64,000 bases of DNA, from the NCBI GenBank assembly GCA_027494055.1, contig JAOSJO010000012.1:496001-560000 (forward strand). Reading direction: 5' to 3'. Of this stretch, positions 37,719 to 46,643 are shown piece after piece (positions within the stretch are counted from its first letter, which is position 1; each line of letters opens with the position of its first letter). Origin of the DNA: Anaerolineae bacterium. Its GTDB lineage: Bacteria > Chloroflexota > Anaerolineae > Aggregatilineales > JAFGMM01. The position numbers and the translations under genes are program-made. The notes under the pieces are model-generated. The model made no database searches. It worked only from the letters and a program-made list of their open reading frames with translations, and was not told the DNA's origin.

Positions 37719-38970
37719 CACACATCCTTCGGGTGGGCAATCACCCCCGCGACCGCGCTCGCGGCGACGACCGCCGGGCTTGCCAGGTAGATTTCCGACT
37801 CTTTGGTGCCCATCCGGCCCCGGAAGTTGCGGTTCGCGCTGCTGATCGTCACCTCGCCCACCGCCGGCACGCCCATGTGATTGCCCATGCACGGGCCGCA
37901 GCCGGGGCTTTCGACCACCGCGCCGGCCTCAACGAACGTGGCGATGTAGCCTGCCGCAAGCGCCTGCTTGTACACCTCCGCGCTCGCTGGGATCACGACC
38001 ATGCGCGTGCCCGGCGCGACCCTGCGACCCTGCATCACCTCGGCGGCGGCGGCCAGGTCTTCGAGGCGGGCGTTGGTGCACGTGCCCAGGAACGCCTGGT
38101 CCACGGCACGCCGGCCACCTGCGAGAGCGGCGCGACGTTATCGACCGTGTGCGGGCGCGCGACCATCGGCTCGATCTGGGCGGCGTCGTAGGCGACATCG
38201 ACAGTGTAGGCTGCGTCGGCGTCCGGATAGACCGGCTCGTAGGCGCGGCGGGCGCGGCCTTCCAGGTACGCGAACACCTTCTCATCCGGCGGGACGTAGC
38301 TGTTCTTCGCACCCATCTCGGCCATCATGTTGGGCAGCACCGCGCGGCTGGCGAGCGACATCGCCCCGATAGCCTCACCATGCCACTCCACCGACATGTA
38401 GAGCGCCGCGTCCGCGCCCAGGTCGCCGATGACCTTGAGCGCCAGGTCCTTCGCGGTCACGCCCGTGTTGAGCCGCCCATGCACCGTGATGCGCATACTC
38501 TCCGGGACGCGCAGCCACAGCCGGCCCGTCGCCCAGAGCACTGCGACCTCGCTGCGCCCGATGCCCGCGCCGAACGCGCCCATCACCCCGGCGTGCGGCG
38601 TGTGGCTGTCCGCGCCGAGCACGGTCTCGCCTGGCAGCGAGAGGCCCTCTTCGACCAGCACCTGGTGGCAGATGCCGCGCCCCACGTCGAAGAAATGCGC
38701 CACGCCCTGCGCCCTCACGAACTCGCGCACCACGCGGTGGTTCTCCGCGTGCTTGGTCGTGGGCGCGGGCGCGGCGTGGTCCAGCGTGATCGCCAGCCGT
38801 TCGGGATACAGCACCTTCTCGACGCCAAGCTCTTTGAAGATGCCGTAGATCGCGGCGGTGTTGTCGTGGCTGAGCACCACATCCGGCTCGATCTCCACGA
38901 TCTGGCCCGCCTGTGTCGATGGCAGGCCCGCCTTCCTGGCAAGAATCTTCTCAGCGAATGTCTGCCCCAT
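37718..38970 (-). CDS. leuC: 3-isopropylmalate dehydratase large subunit (frameshifted)
   Basis: This is the [4Fe-4S] aconitase-family subunit that isomerises isopropylmalate with LeuD. It opens [14 protein letters not shown]; later come [17 protein letters not shown], then the cluster ligands in [12 protein letters not shown] and [12 protein letters not shown]. The length of about 417 residues is that of the short archaeal-type LeuC/HacA group, so homoaconitase activity is possible. One frameshift lies near 38100-38108. The ATG at 38970 is preferred. The stop overlaps mntA. Confidence 0.92.
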
Positions 38971-39085
38971 GTTGCTTCTCCGACTCCTCCCGTGGCTTCT
39001 TCGGGGTCATGCCCATTTTACAACGAGTTTCGGCGAATGTGACAAACGATAGCGAGTCCTGCCCCGCGCGGTCAGCGGCATACAC

Positions 39086-39115
39086 AAAAGCCCGAAGAGG
39101 CTGCCTTCTCCGGGC
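39086..39115 (-). terminator. Intrinsic terminator after the sugar nucleotidyltransferase gene
   Basis: On the minus strand GCCCGGAGAAGG pairs with CCTCTTCGGGC, followed by TTTTGTG. It separates the exopolysaccharide genes from leuC. Confidence 0.82.
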
Positions 39116-39143
39116 CTTTGATCCACACCGCCGGCAAAACCGC

Positions 39144-40211
39144 CTACAACAGACCGATCCGGCTGTAATCGCCAAGCGTCAGCTTGAAGGCAGTGGGCTT
39201 CACGGGCGAGCGCCCCAGCTCGACGTTGCGCCCGATCAGACTGTCCTGGACGCGCGCGGGCACGTCCCGGATGACGCTGTTCTCCAGCACGATGCTGCGC
39301 TCGATCTCGCTGTTCTGGATGAGCACGTCGTGATAGATGCTCGTGAACGGCCCGACGTAGCTGTTGATGATGCGCGCGTTCTCGCCGATGACCGTCGGCC
39401 CGCGGATCACGCTGTTGACAATCTCCGCGCCCGACTCGACCGTCACCCGCGAATCGACCTGCGAGTCCCGGTCCACAAAGCCCTCGATCTTCGGCTCCAG
39501 CTCCTCCAGGACGAGGCTGTTGGCGTCGAGCATGTCGCCGGGCCGCCCGGTATCGATCCACCAGCCGCGATGGATGTACGGATAGACCACGTAGCCGTTG
39601 TCCATCAACCACTGGATCGCGTCGGTGATCTCCAGCTCGCCGCGCGCGGAGGGCTTGATCGCGTCGGTCGCTTCGAAGATGTGGTGGTCGAACATGTAGA
39701 TGCCCACAAGCGCCAGGTCGCTCTTCGGCTCGCGGGGCTTCTCGATAAGCCGGATGACGCGGTCGTCCTCCAGTTCGGCGACGCCGTACTGCTCCGGGTG
39801 CTTGACCCGCGTGAGCACGATCTGGCTGTTCCACTCGCCGTGGTGCGCGAAGTCGGCGATCAGCGGGCTGATGCCGCCCTGGATGACGTTGTCGCCGAGG
39901 AACATCACAAACCGGTCGTCGCCCAGGAAGTCGCGCGAGATTTTCACAGCGTGCGCCAGACCCAGCGGCTCTGGCTGCTCGATGTAGGTGATGTTGATGT
40001 CCCAGCGCCCGCCCCGGCCCACCGTCTGGCGAATCTCGTCGCCGGTGTCGCCGACGACGATGCCGATATCGCGGATGCCGGCGTCGCGGATCGCCTCGAT
40101 TACCCGGAAGAGGATCGGCTTATTGGCGACCGGGATAAGCTGCTTGGCGCGGGTGTAGGTCAGCGGGTAGAGGCGCGTCCCCTTGCCGCCGCTCAGGATC
40201 AGGCCTTTCAT
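39144..40211 (-). CDS. rmlA: Glucose-1-phosphate thymidylyltransferase, long form
   Basis: This nucleotidyltransferase of 355 residues makes dTDP-glucose or a related NDP-sugar. The N-terminal GLILSGGKGTRLYPLTYTRA is the nucleotide loop; FLGDNVIQGG and VGIYMFDHHIF belong to the catalytic domain. The last 110 residues are left-handed beta-helix-like repeats (VIRGPTVIGENARI), as in the long thymidylyltransferases. It is the last gene of the exopolysaccharide group and is followed by a terminator. Confidence 0.9.
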   Translation of the reverse strand: MKGLILSGGKGTRLYPLTYTRAKQLIPVANKPILFRVIEAIRDAGIRDIGIVVGDTGDEIRQTVGRGGRWDINITYIEQPEPLGLAHAVKISRDFLGDDRFVMFLGDNVIQGGISPLIADFAHHGEWNSQIVLTRVKHPEQYGVAELEDDRVIRLIEKPREPKSDLALVGIYMFDHHIFEATDAIKPSARGELEITDAIQWLMDNGYVVYPYIHRGWWIDTGRPGDMLDANSLVLEELEPKIEGFVDRDSQVDSRVTVESGAEIVNSVIRGPTVIGENARIINSYVGPFTSIYHDVLIQNSEIERSIVLENSVIRDVPARVQDSLIGRNVELGRSPVKPTAFKLTLGDYSRIGLL

Positions 40212-40286
40212 AACGGGTTCCTCTCACTGTGGAGTCAGCGTACCGGATACACAAGGACAAAGTGTACCGCGTCCGGGCGGCCAATC

Positions 40287-40947
40287 CTAGTATCCGGCCA
40301 TCGACGCCCTGGGGACGTTGACCAACACCGCGCCCACCAGGTTCACGCCCACGCGCGCCAGCGCCTCTTTAGCGCGGGCGGCGGCGTCGCGGCGGGTGGC
40401 GCCGGCGCGCACGACCAGCAGGACGCCGTCCGTCTTCGCGCCGAGCAGCGCCGCGTCGGTCACGCCGAGCACCGGCGGCGCGTCGAAGACCACGATGTCG
40501 GCCTCCGCCTTCAGCGCCGCGAGCACGTCGTCCATTTTCGCGCTGACCAGCAGGTCTGCCGGGTTGGGCGGCAGCGGCCCGCCTCGGCAGCAGCGCCAGG
40601 TTCTTCACCGGCGTCTCGACCAGCGGCGGCGCGCTTGCCGCCTCAGCCTCGACCGCCATCGTGGTCAGCCCGCGCGCGTTCGAGACGCCCCACAGCGTGT
40701 GCTGCGCCGGTCGGCGCAGGTCGCAATCGACCAGCAGCGTGCGCCGCCCGCTCTGCGCCAGCGTGACCGCGAGGTTCGCGGCGGCGGCGCTCTTGCCCTC
40801 GTCCGCCCCTGGCGAGGTGACCACCAGCGTGCGCAGCGGGTCGTCCAGGTGGGCAAAGACCAGGTTGGTGCGCAGCGTCCGGTACGCCTCGGAGGCCGGC
40901 GCAGCGGGGTCGGTCAGCGTGATAAGGTTCGGTTGGTTGTTGGACAT
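40287..40947 (-). CDS. CpsD/CapB-type tyrosine-kinase-like ATPase (frameshifted)
   Basis: This cytoplasmic BY-kinase-like protein partners Wzz proteins in exopolysaccharide assembly. Motifs: Walker A variant SPGADEGKSAAAANLA, Walker A' TLLVDCDLRRP, Walker B IVVFDAPPVLGVTDAALL. There is no C-terminal tyrosine cluster, so self-phosphorylation may be lost. A frameshift at about 40580-40585 divides it. The start ATG at 40947 has AAGGGG upstream. Confidence 0.87.
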
Positions 40948-41254
40948 ATGTTCCCCTTGTCTGTGCATCATTATGCTGTTGGCGAATTCGTGCTCGCATT
41001 CCTCACCCCGCCGACCTTCGGTCGGCGCCCCTCTCCCACAGTGGGGCGAGGAGGATTGAGCGGTGAAGTCCCCTCTCCCCTTGTGGGAGAGGGGATTTAG
41101 GGGTGAGGGGCAGTTCGCCAACAGCACCATCATGTAATGGTTCTTCTCTGATCCCGCGACTGAAGTCGCGGGCTAATTCCGAAGCCATCATCGCGCTCGG
41201 CGACGATTAGGCCGCCGTGAAAGTCCAACAGTCGGCGGAACTAAGCAGCGGCGC
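40948..41254. repeat. Gene-free stretch with two repeat families
   Basis: At 41001-41110 a run starting CCTCACCCCGCCGACC contains a GCCGACC-TTC-GGTCGGC-type hairpin and CCCCTCTCCC/GGGAGAGGGG arms. At 41153-41172 is an exact copy of CCCGCGACTGAAGTCGCGGG as at 3211. No gene is evident. Confidence 0.75.
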
Positions 41255-41948
41255 TCACGCCGCGTCATCGGCGGGGATCTGCGCCAGCACCGGCGCATCG
41301 AGCGCGCGCGCCACGTCCTCGGCGCGGTGGATCACCCCCGCCTGCACGTACTCCAGCGCAAACACGATCACCCCCGCCGGCAAGCGCGCCCAGGATCGCG
41401 CCCGCAATGACGTTGATGGCCGTCTTGGGGCTTTCCTTGCCGACCTGCGGGATGTCGGTCGGGATGGCGTTGATCTGATCCTCACGGCGCACCTTCTGGT
41501 TCTCGGCGTTGCGCCACTCGACGAGCAGGTTGCCCCACGTGCTGGCGATGTTGTTGAGCTGCGCCAGGCACGCCTGGAGTTCGTCCGGGTTGCCCTCGTG
41601 GCACGGCTGGTCCACCTGTAGCTCGATGATCAGCCGCGAGGTGTCGGTGTTGAAGTGCGCGTTGCCGCGCAGTTCGGCCGGCATCATGTCAAGTTGCAGC
41701 GCGTCGATCACGTCAGCGGCGCGCAGGTCGGAGTTGAGCCAGCTTTCGTAGCCACGAATCAGGCGCGTGGTGGCCTCGGTCAGGCCGAGGTCGTTGCGCG
41801 CCGGCTGGATGAAGAGCCGGTACGTCGAGCGGTAGACCGGCGTCTGCGCCTGGCTGAGGATGAAGGCCGCCGCCGCCGCCAGGACCGCCGTCAGGATGAC
41901 AATCCAGCCGCGCCGGAGGGCGATACGGATGTAGTCCATCAGGTTCAT
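41255..41948 (-). CDS. Wzz/chain-length-determinant-type membrane protein 1 (frameshifted)
   Basis: This is a membrane protein of the polysaccharide co-polymerase group. It has an N-terminal cytoplasmic stretch (MDYIRIALRRGW), membrane helix 1 (residues 15-34), an outer domain with PVYRSTYRLFIQPAR, and helix 2 followed by EYVQAGVIHRAEDVARALDAPVLAQIP. A frameshift near 41383-41393 lies before helix 2. The tail joins a CpsD-type ATPase gene just downstream. ATG at 41948 with GGAG upstream. Confidence 0.83.
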
Positions 41949-42383
41949 GTAAAAACTCCGATCTAGACGCCTGACACAAACTGCCAACAATTGGTAGCTA
42001 TATTAAGCGAGCAAATCATTGTACCGCACAGCCCTTATGGCTAATTGCATATCTATCTCTGTGGATAGGGCGATTGCATGAAACGCAGATGAAACTGCGA
42101 ATAACGCCAATAACGCGAATTTCTGGCCTGCATAGCCGAAGTCTCTCAAGGAAATGCGCCTACTTCAAAGATTAATATCCGCGTTATTGGCGATTATATC
42201 CCTGGGTCTCCGGGAATTCGCGTGCTGAACCAAGGTTCGACGCCCGATTTGGGGGCGGCATCGGATTTGCACCGTAGGGACACGGCACTGCCGTGTCCCT
42301 ACACCTCACACCCACGCGAATTCCCAAAGAACCCATTTCTTATCTCGATGTATCAAATCGACCGGGTTTTTCATGCAATCGCC
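41949..42383. mobile_element. Nested inverted-repeat island, MITE-like
   Basis: Perfect 19-bp inverted repeats ATAGGGCGATTGCATGAAA at 42065-42083 and 42369-42387 bound a 323-bp unit. An identical 8-bp direct repeat, CTCTGTGG, lies immediately outside both ends (a target duplication). Inside are two further inverted repeats: 42100-42120 with 42176-42197, and 42203-42224 with 42313-42335 (imperfect). A 14-bp hairpin at 42274-42302 lies inside the last. No transposase gene is present. The right end supplies the stop codon of the next gene. Confidence 0.65.
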
Positions 42384-42656
42384 CTATCTCTGTGGACGCC
42401 TGAAGAGAAAGTCTGTAGGATAGGAATTACCCCAATATGCAACTAACTCCCAACCTTCATCTCCAAAAACGGAGAGGCAGTGCACTAGAGCATGACCACC
42501 ATCTGGTGCTGATGCAACTGCTAATTCAAGTTTCTGGTTCAATTCCTGCTCGGTATCAGGATCATCTGATTTTGCATAACCTGCTCCTCCCGATCCCAAG
42601 TTGAAATAATGAATAAAATCCCATTTAACTATTTCTGATTGTGTGCTGAGACCCAC
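42384..42656 (-). CDS. Small DUF4177-like protein, end altered by repeat element
   Basis: This protein of about 90 residues contains KWDFIHYF and FGDEGWELVAYWGN, the wording of small DUF4177-like proteins. The stop codon TAG at 42384-42386 lies within the right terminal repeat of the island, and the last residues come from the target duplication, so the C-terminus was probably changed by the insertion. The start is a weak GTG at 42656 that overlaps the upstream gene by 28 bases. Function unknown; a second member lies at 43721. Confidence 0.55.
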   Translation of the reverse strand: MGLSTQSEIVKWDFIHYFNLGSGGAGYAKSDDPDTEQELNQKLELAVASAPDGGHALVHCLSVFGDEGWELVAYWGNSYPTDFLFRRPQR

Positions 42657-42964
42657 CCTAATTTCCCGTTGATTAAGTTCACAATCTCCTCATCAGCGAG
42701 CGTGGGGACCGGCTTGAGAAATGCTCCATAGACAGCAACAGCAAACGTCAGTACAAGCATGACGAATACTGCCGCCAGCATGAGGTGGCTACCTTCAATG
42801 CTTGTCCGACGACTAGTTTGTGATGCTGTCCCTTCCAGCTTTTGCAGCCACTTCTGCGCAGTGAGGCTGTCGGGCATTGTGCGCAAGAGAGCACGCGCGT
42901 CGTCGTAGCGTTTCTCATTGATTAACCGACGCGCAACCTGTAGCTTTTCCTCCTGCTCGGACAT
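42629..42964 (-). CDS. Small one-pass membrane protein with helical N-terminal repeat
   Basis: This protein has 111 residues. The N-terminus is a charged helical unit (ARRLINEKRYDDARALLRTM), like a single TPR-type hairpin. A membrane helix follows at about 63-84 (LMLAAVFVMLVLTFAVAVYG) and a short outer tail. AGGAGGG lies before ATG 42964. Base composition is lower in G+C than in the exopolysaccharide genes around it. Function unknown. Confidence 0.6.
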   Translation of the reverse strand: MSEQEEKLQVARRLINEKRYDDARALLRTMPDSLTAQKWLQKLEGTASQTSRRTSIEGSHLMLAAVFVMLVLTFAVAVYGAFLKPVPTLADEEIVNLINGKLGWVSAHNQK

Positions 42965-42992
42965 TTGTCCCTCCTAGTGCGTGAACAAGAGA

Positions 42993-43697
42993 CTACTCGT
43001 GCGGCACTTCCGCGATCACCGCGAAGCCCAGCGCCTCCAGATCGGCGCGCGTGCGCACGGTCGGGTCAAGGTACTCGACCAGGAACGCGAGCGCCACCCC
43101 CGCCGCCAGCCCCAGCGCCACCGGGATGAGCGGCCTGATCCGCGACGTGGCCGGCGGCGCGAGCGCGCTCACGCTGATGCGGTCGAGCGGCACCACCTCG
43201 ACCGGGCCGGCTGCCGTCTGCGGGAAGTACTGGCTGCTGCCGTGCACCATCACGTCAACCGCGACCTCGGCGATGTACAACAGCGTGTCGGGGTCGCCCC
43301 AGGTGATGTAAAGCGCCATGACGCTGCGCTGGTTGTCGGCGGCGAACGCGCCCGCCAGCTCCCCCGCGCTGATCTCGATGCCCTGCGCCGTGAGGCTCTC
43401 GCTGACTTCTAGCAGGAACGAGTTCGTCTGCACCCACGCCGTCAGCGCGTTGACCAGATACTCCGACGCGAGCCAGGGCACGTAGCTGGAGTCCTCGTAG
43501 GGCGCAGCGGCGCGCGGCGCGTCGCCTGTCTCCAAGCCCTCGGTGGGGACCTGCGCGGCGGTGAAGCGGATCGCGGTCGTGTAGGCCGTCGGCGGCGCGG
43601 TGTAGGTCAACACGGCGTAGCCAAGCGCGACGGCGGTCGGGATAGCGATCAGCCACCAGCGCCGGAGGAGGATGCGGAAAAGTGAGTGGAGTTCCAT
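42993..43697 (-). CDS. Wzz/chain-length-determinant-type membrane protein 2
   Basis: This protein of 234 residues has a cytoplasmic start (LHSLFRILLRRWW), membrane helix 1, a long outer domain and helix 2 (IPVALGLAAGVALAFLVEYL). It ends with a cytoplasmic RADLEALGFAVIAEVP, the usual site that meets the tyrosine-kinase partner. It is intact. Two Wzz-like proteins in one cluster are often seen in Chloroflexota-type exopolysaccharide loci. Confidence 0.82.
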   Translation of the reverse strand: MELHSLFRILLRRWWLIAIPTAVALGYAVLTYTAPPTAYTTAIRFTAAQVPTEGLETGDAPRAAAPYEDSSYVPWLASEYLVNALTAWVQTNSFLLEVSESLTAQGIEISAGELAGAFAADNQRSVMALYITWGDPDTLLYIAEVAVDVMVHGSSQYFPQTAAGPVEVVPLDRISVSALAPPATSRIRPLIPVALGLAAGVALAFLVEYLDPTVRTRADLEALGFAVIAEVPHE

Positions 43698-43720
43698 AGA
43701 ATTTCAGAACTGTATCGTCA

Positions 43721-44032
43721 TTATTCTTCTTTTAGGCGCTTAAAGTAAAGAAAATGCGCAACATCGCTCTCCATATATGTTACAGGACCAATACCCACAA
43801 GTTCCCACCCGTTCTCGCCCAATTGAGCTATGAGTTGGTCTAGCTCATCGGAGCTTTCAATAAGCGTCCACTCGCCACCGTATCTGATCATGGTGGAATA
43901 GCGTTGCCACCCCGCTGCCTCATTGCGTTCCGTAATGGGTCCGGGGAGGTACGCAGAGTTCGCCCGGTCATCCTTCCACCTAAATGCTTTGTTGATAATA
44001 GGACCGACGGCGCAATATTCCCATTTTTGCAT
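43721..44032 (-). CDS. DUF4177-like small protein
   Basis: This protein of about 103 residues starts MQKWEYCAVGP and contains LGENGWELVGIGPVTYM, the core of DUF4177-type proteins. I chose ATG at 44032 with GAGGGAAG upstream because relatives start at MQKWEY; a GTG at 44050 would overlap the glycosyltransferase stop (GTGA). Lower G+C than neighbours. Function unknown. Confidence 0.6.
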   Translation of the reverse strand: MQKWEYCAVGPIINKAFRWKDDRANSAYLPGPITERNEAAGWQRYSTMIRYGGEWTLIESSDELDQLIAQLGENGWELVGIGPVTYMESDVAHFLYFKRLKEE

Positions 44033-44046
44033 CTCTTCCCTCTTAC

Positions 44047-45165
44047 TCACAAGCTGGCGAAGGCGGCCCCTTCGGGATTGTTTTTCGCCATACCCACCTC
44101 CTCCACGTACTCCCGCATCTCCCGCCGGAACACCGCGACATCGAACCGGCCTGCATTCTCCACCGCGCGCGCCGGGTGGAACGCCCCCGCGTCAAAGCGC
44201 TCCAGCGCCGCCATCAGGCTCTCGACCGTCGGCGCGTCGAAGAACGCACCCGTCTCGCCCTCGATCACCGTGTCGAGCGCGCCGCCGCCGTGCAGCGCGA
44301 TCACCGGGCGGCCGGCGGCCTGCGCCTGCACCGGCGTGATGGCGAAGTCCTCCAGGCCCGGCAGGATGAAGGCCTTCGCGCGCGCGAACAGGTCTGGCAG
44401 GTCGGCGTCGGGCACGCGCCCCAGGAATTGTACCGTAGGCCCGGCCATCGCCTCCAATCGCGCCCGGTCGCGCCCGGAGCCGGCCACGCGCAGCGGCAGC
44501 CCCAAGCGCGTGCACGCCTGCACCGCGAGATCGACGCGCTTGTACGGCACGAGCCGCCCCAGGCTGAGGTAATAGTCCCCCACTTCCGGCGCGGGCGCAA
44601 ACATCCGCGTGCGCACCGGCGGATAAATGATAACCGACTCGCGCCCGTAGTGCCGGGCGATGCGCCGCTGCACCTCCGACGAGATGGCGATGAAGTGGTC
44701 CACGCGGTCGGCGGCGGCGCGGTCCCAGCGCTTGAGCCGGTCGGCCTGTGGCCTTATGACTACGCGAAGTAACGCGGGGATGCGCTCGCCCTGCACATAC
44801 GTGTCGTAGTCCCACACGTAGCGCGTCGGCGTCAGGCAGTAACACACGTGGGGCGCGTCGCCAGTGCGCACGCCGTGACAGAACCCGCTCTTGTTGCTGA
44901 TGACCAGATCGTAGCCGGAGAGGTCCACCCTGCCCCACGCCAGCGGGTAGAGCGGCAGGAATGGCTGGTGCCGCCGGTGGATGAGCGGCAGCCGGTCGAG
45001 CCAGGTGGTGCGGATATCCCACGCGCGGTAGGCGTCGGGCATGGCGTCGCGCCAGTACATCGACGTGTACACCGGCGCGCCGGGGAAGAGGCCGACCAGT
45101 TCCTCAAGCACGTCCTCCGCGCCGCCGCGCTGGTTGAGCCAGTCATGGACGAGGGCGATCTTCAC
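44047..45165 (-). CDS. Glycosyltransferase family 4 (GT-B fold)
   Basis: This 372-residue enzyme transfers a sugar during exopolysaccharide assembly. It starts KIALVHDWLNQRGGAEDVLEE. The C-terminal half shows the nucleotide-binding part: YYLSLGRLVPYKRVDLAV, RVAGSGRDRARLE, and the E-rich site GLEDFAITPVQAQAAGRPVIA. GTG at 45165 with AGGAAGG upstream is favoured. It is the first gene of the minus-strand exopolysaccharide cluster. Confidence 0.9.
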   Translation of the reverse strand: MKIALVHDWLNQRGGAEDVLEELVGLFPGAPVYTSMYWRDAMPDAYRAWDIRTTWLDRLPLIHRRHQPFLPLYPLAWGRVDLSGYDLVISNKSGFCHGVRTGDAPHVCYCLTPTRYVWDYDTYVQGERIPALLRVVIRPQADRLKRWDRAAADRVDHFIAISSEVQRRIARHYGRESVIIYPPVRTRMFAPAPEVGDYYLSLGRLVPYKRVDLAVQACTRLGLPLRVAGSGRDRARLEAMAGPTVQFLGRVPDADLPDLFARAKAFILPGLEDFAITPVQAQAAGRPVIALHGGGALDTVIEGETGAFFDAPTVESLMAALERFDAGAFHPARAVENAGRFDVAVFRREMREYVEEVGMAKNNPEGAAFASL

Positions 45166-45198
45166 CTGGGGCCTTCCTAAAACCGGGAACAAAAGATC

Positions 45199-45254
45199 AA
45201 CCACAGAGGCACAGAGGTCACAGAGGTTTCATCGCCTCTCCGTGTCTCTGTGGT
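45199..45254. repeat. CACAGAG-type inverted repeat, second copy
   Basis: CAACCACAGAGGCACAGAGG mirrors CCTCTCCGTGTCTCTGTGG. It matches the repeat at 35228-35294 and lies between the glycosyltransferase and DNA methylase genes. Confidence 0.75.
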
Positions 45255-45269
45255 CTATCCGCGCCGCGG

Positions 45270-46584
45270 CTAACATGGCCGGCACAGCCCAATCACGTGC
45301 TCCTGGTGCATCCGCCGCTCGATGCCAGCGCCGCGCCCGTCCGCACGGGCGGGCATCATGCGCCGGTTCCGGTCGAGCGCGCGCGCCGCCACGTCGACAA
45401 GCTCGAAGCCGGCGGACGCCTGGGCGATCTCGGCCAGACAGCGCGGCGTCTCCACGTCCATGCCGCGCATCGTCGAGGTCCCGACCACCAGCACCGCCAC
45501 GCCGCCGGGCCGCAGCGCGCGGTACATCTCGCACAGCACCGCGCCCATCTCGCTGTAATACTTATGGAGGACGCGCGCCTTTCGGGCATCCACCGCGCGC
45601 AGCCGCGCCACCACATCCTGCACGGCGGGCGGCAGCGGCCCACGCTGCGCAGGCGTCAGCGCCGCCTCGCGCAACCGCTCGCCGCCGACGTACTGCCCGC
45701 GCAGGGCGGCAAGCTCCCCGACCGGCTGCCCCAGCCACGCCAGCGAGAACTTGTGCGCGCGCATGTAGTCGATCGCGTTGGCGGCATAGGGCGGCGAGGT
45801 CACGATCAGGTCAACGAAGCCGTCAGCCAGCGGCAGCGCGCGGGCGTCGCCCCGGAGCACGTCCACCGGCGCGGGGCGGCGCGGCCGGCGCGCGTCCAGC
45901 TCGCCAAGGCTCAGGAGGTTCTGCGTCACCCGCCGGCGGAAGTGATTGACGGCGTCGCGAGGCCGCTTGTCCATCACGCGGTGCGGGCGCGTGTGCGCCA
46001 GGTCGCGCGCCATCGAGACGCCGCCGGACTTGGTGATGATGATGGCGGAAAACGCCAGGGTGAAGAAATCGCGCTGGTCGGGCGCGGCGTGCGCCTCGAT
46101 AGCGCGAAGCAGGGCCATGAGTTCGCACTGCGCGCGGGGCGCGAACCAGTAGTCAAAAAAAGGCGCGGCTTTGCTCGTCATAGCGGGCGCGGATCGCCTC
46201 AGCGAGCGCCGCCGGGGTGCGCAGCGCGCGCCGCGCTGCCTGGACGATCCGTTCCCCGGTCGCCCGCAGGCTCTCAAGGTCGCGCGGCTGCGTCTTGACC
46301 CGGCACAGGAGCAGCGCCAGCGGGTCGATGTCCACGCCGACGGCGGGGCAGCCGGCGAGGTACGCCTCGACCAGCGTCGTCCCGGAGCCGGCCATCGGGT
46401 CGAGCACCCGGTCGCCGGGCCGGGTCAGCGCGTCGATGAAGGCGCGCGGCAGTTGCGGCGGGAACTTCGCCGGGAAGGCGTGGAAATTGTGCGTGGCGTA
46501 CCCGCTATCCGCATCGTGGAAGCACAGGTCGCCGTCAATGATCGCGCGCAGCCGGGGACGGAGGTCTGCCTGCATGGCTGCCAT
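45270..46584 (-). CDS. DNA methyltransferase (N4/N6 type), orphan (frameshifted)
   Basis: This protein of about 435 residues has a SAM motif, DPMAGSGTTLVEAYLAG, at about 60-76 and the catalytic motif VTSPPYAANAIDYMRAHK in the second half. Motif IV follows motif I at a distance, with a long helical region between. FHAFPAKFPPQLPRAFI precedes motif I. A frameshift in an A-run at about 46156-46162 breaks it. No restriction endonuclease is near, so it may be an orphan regulatory or protective methylase. Confidence 0.82.
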
Positions 46585-46643
46585 GATATAACGGATTCCG
46601 CCCCATGCCTAATGCGGATGCAATCACGCCTCGCAGCCGGCGC

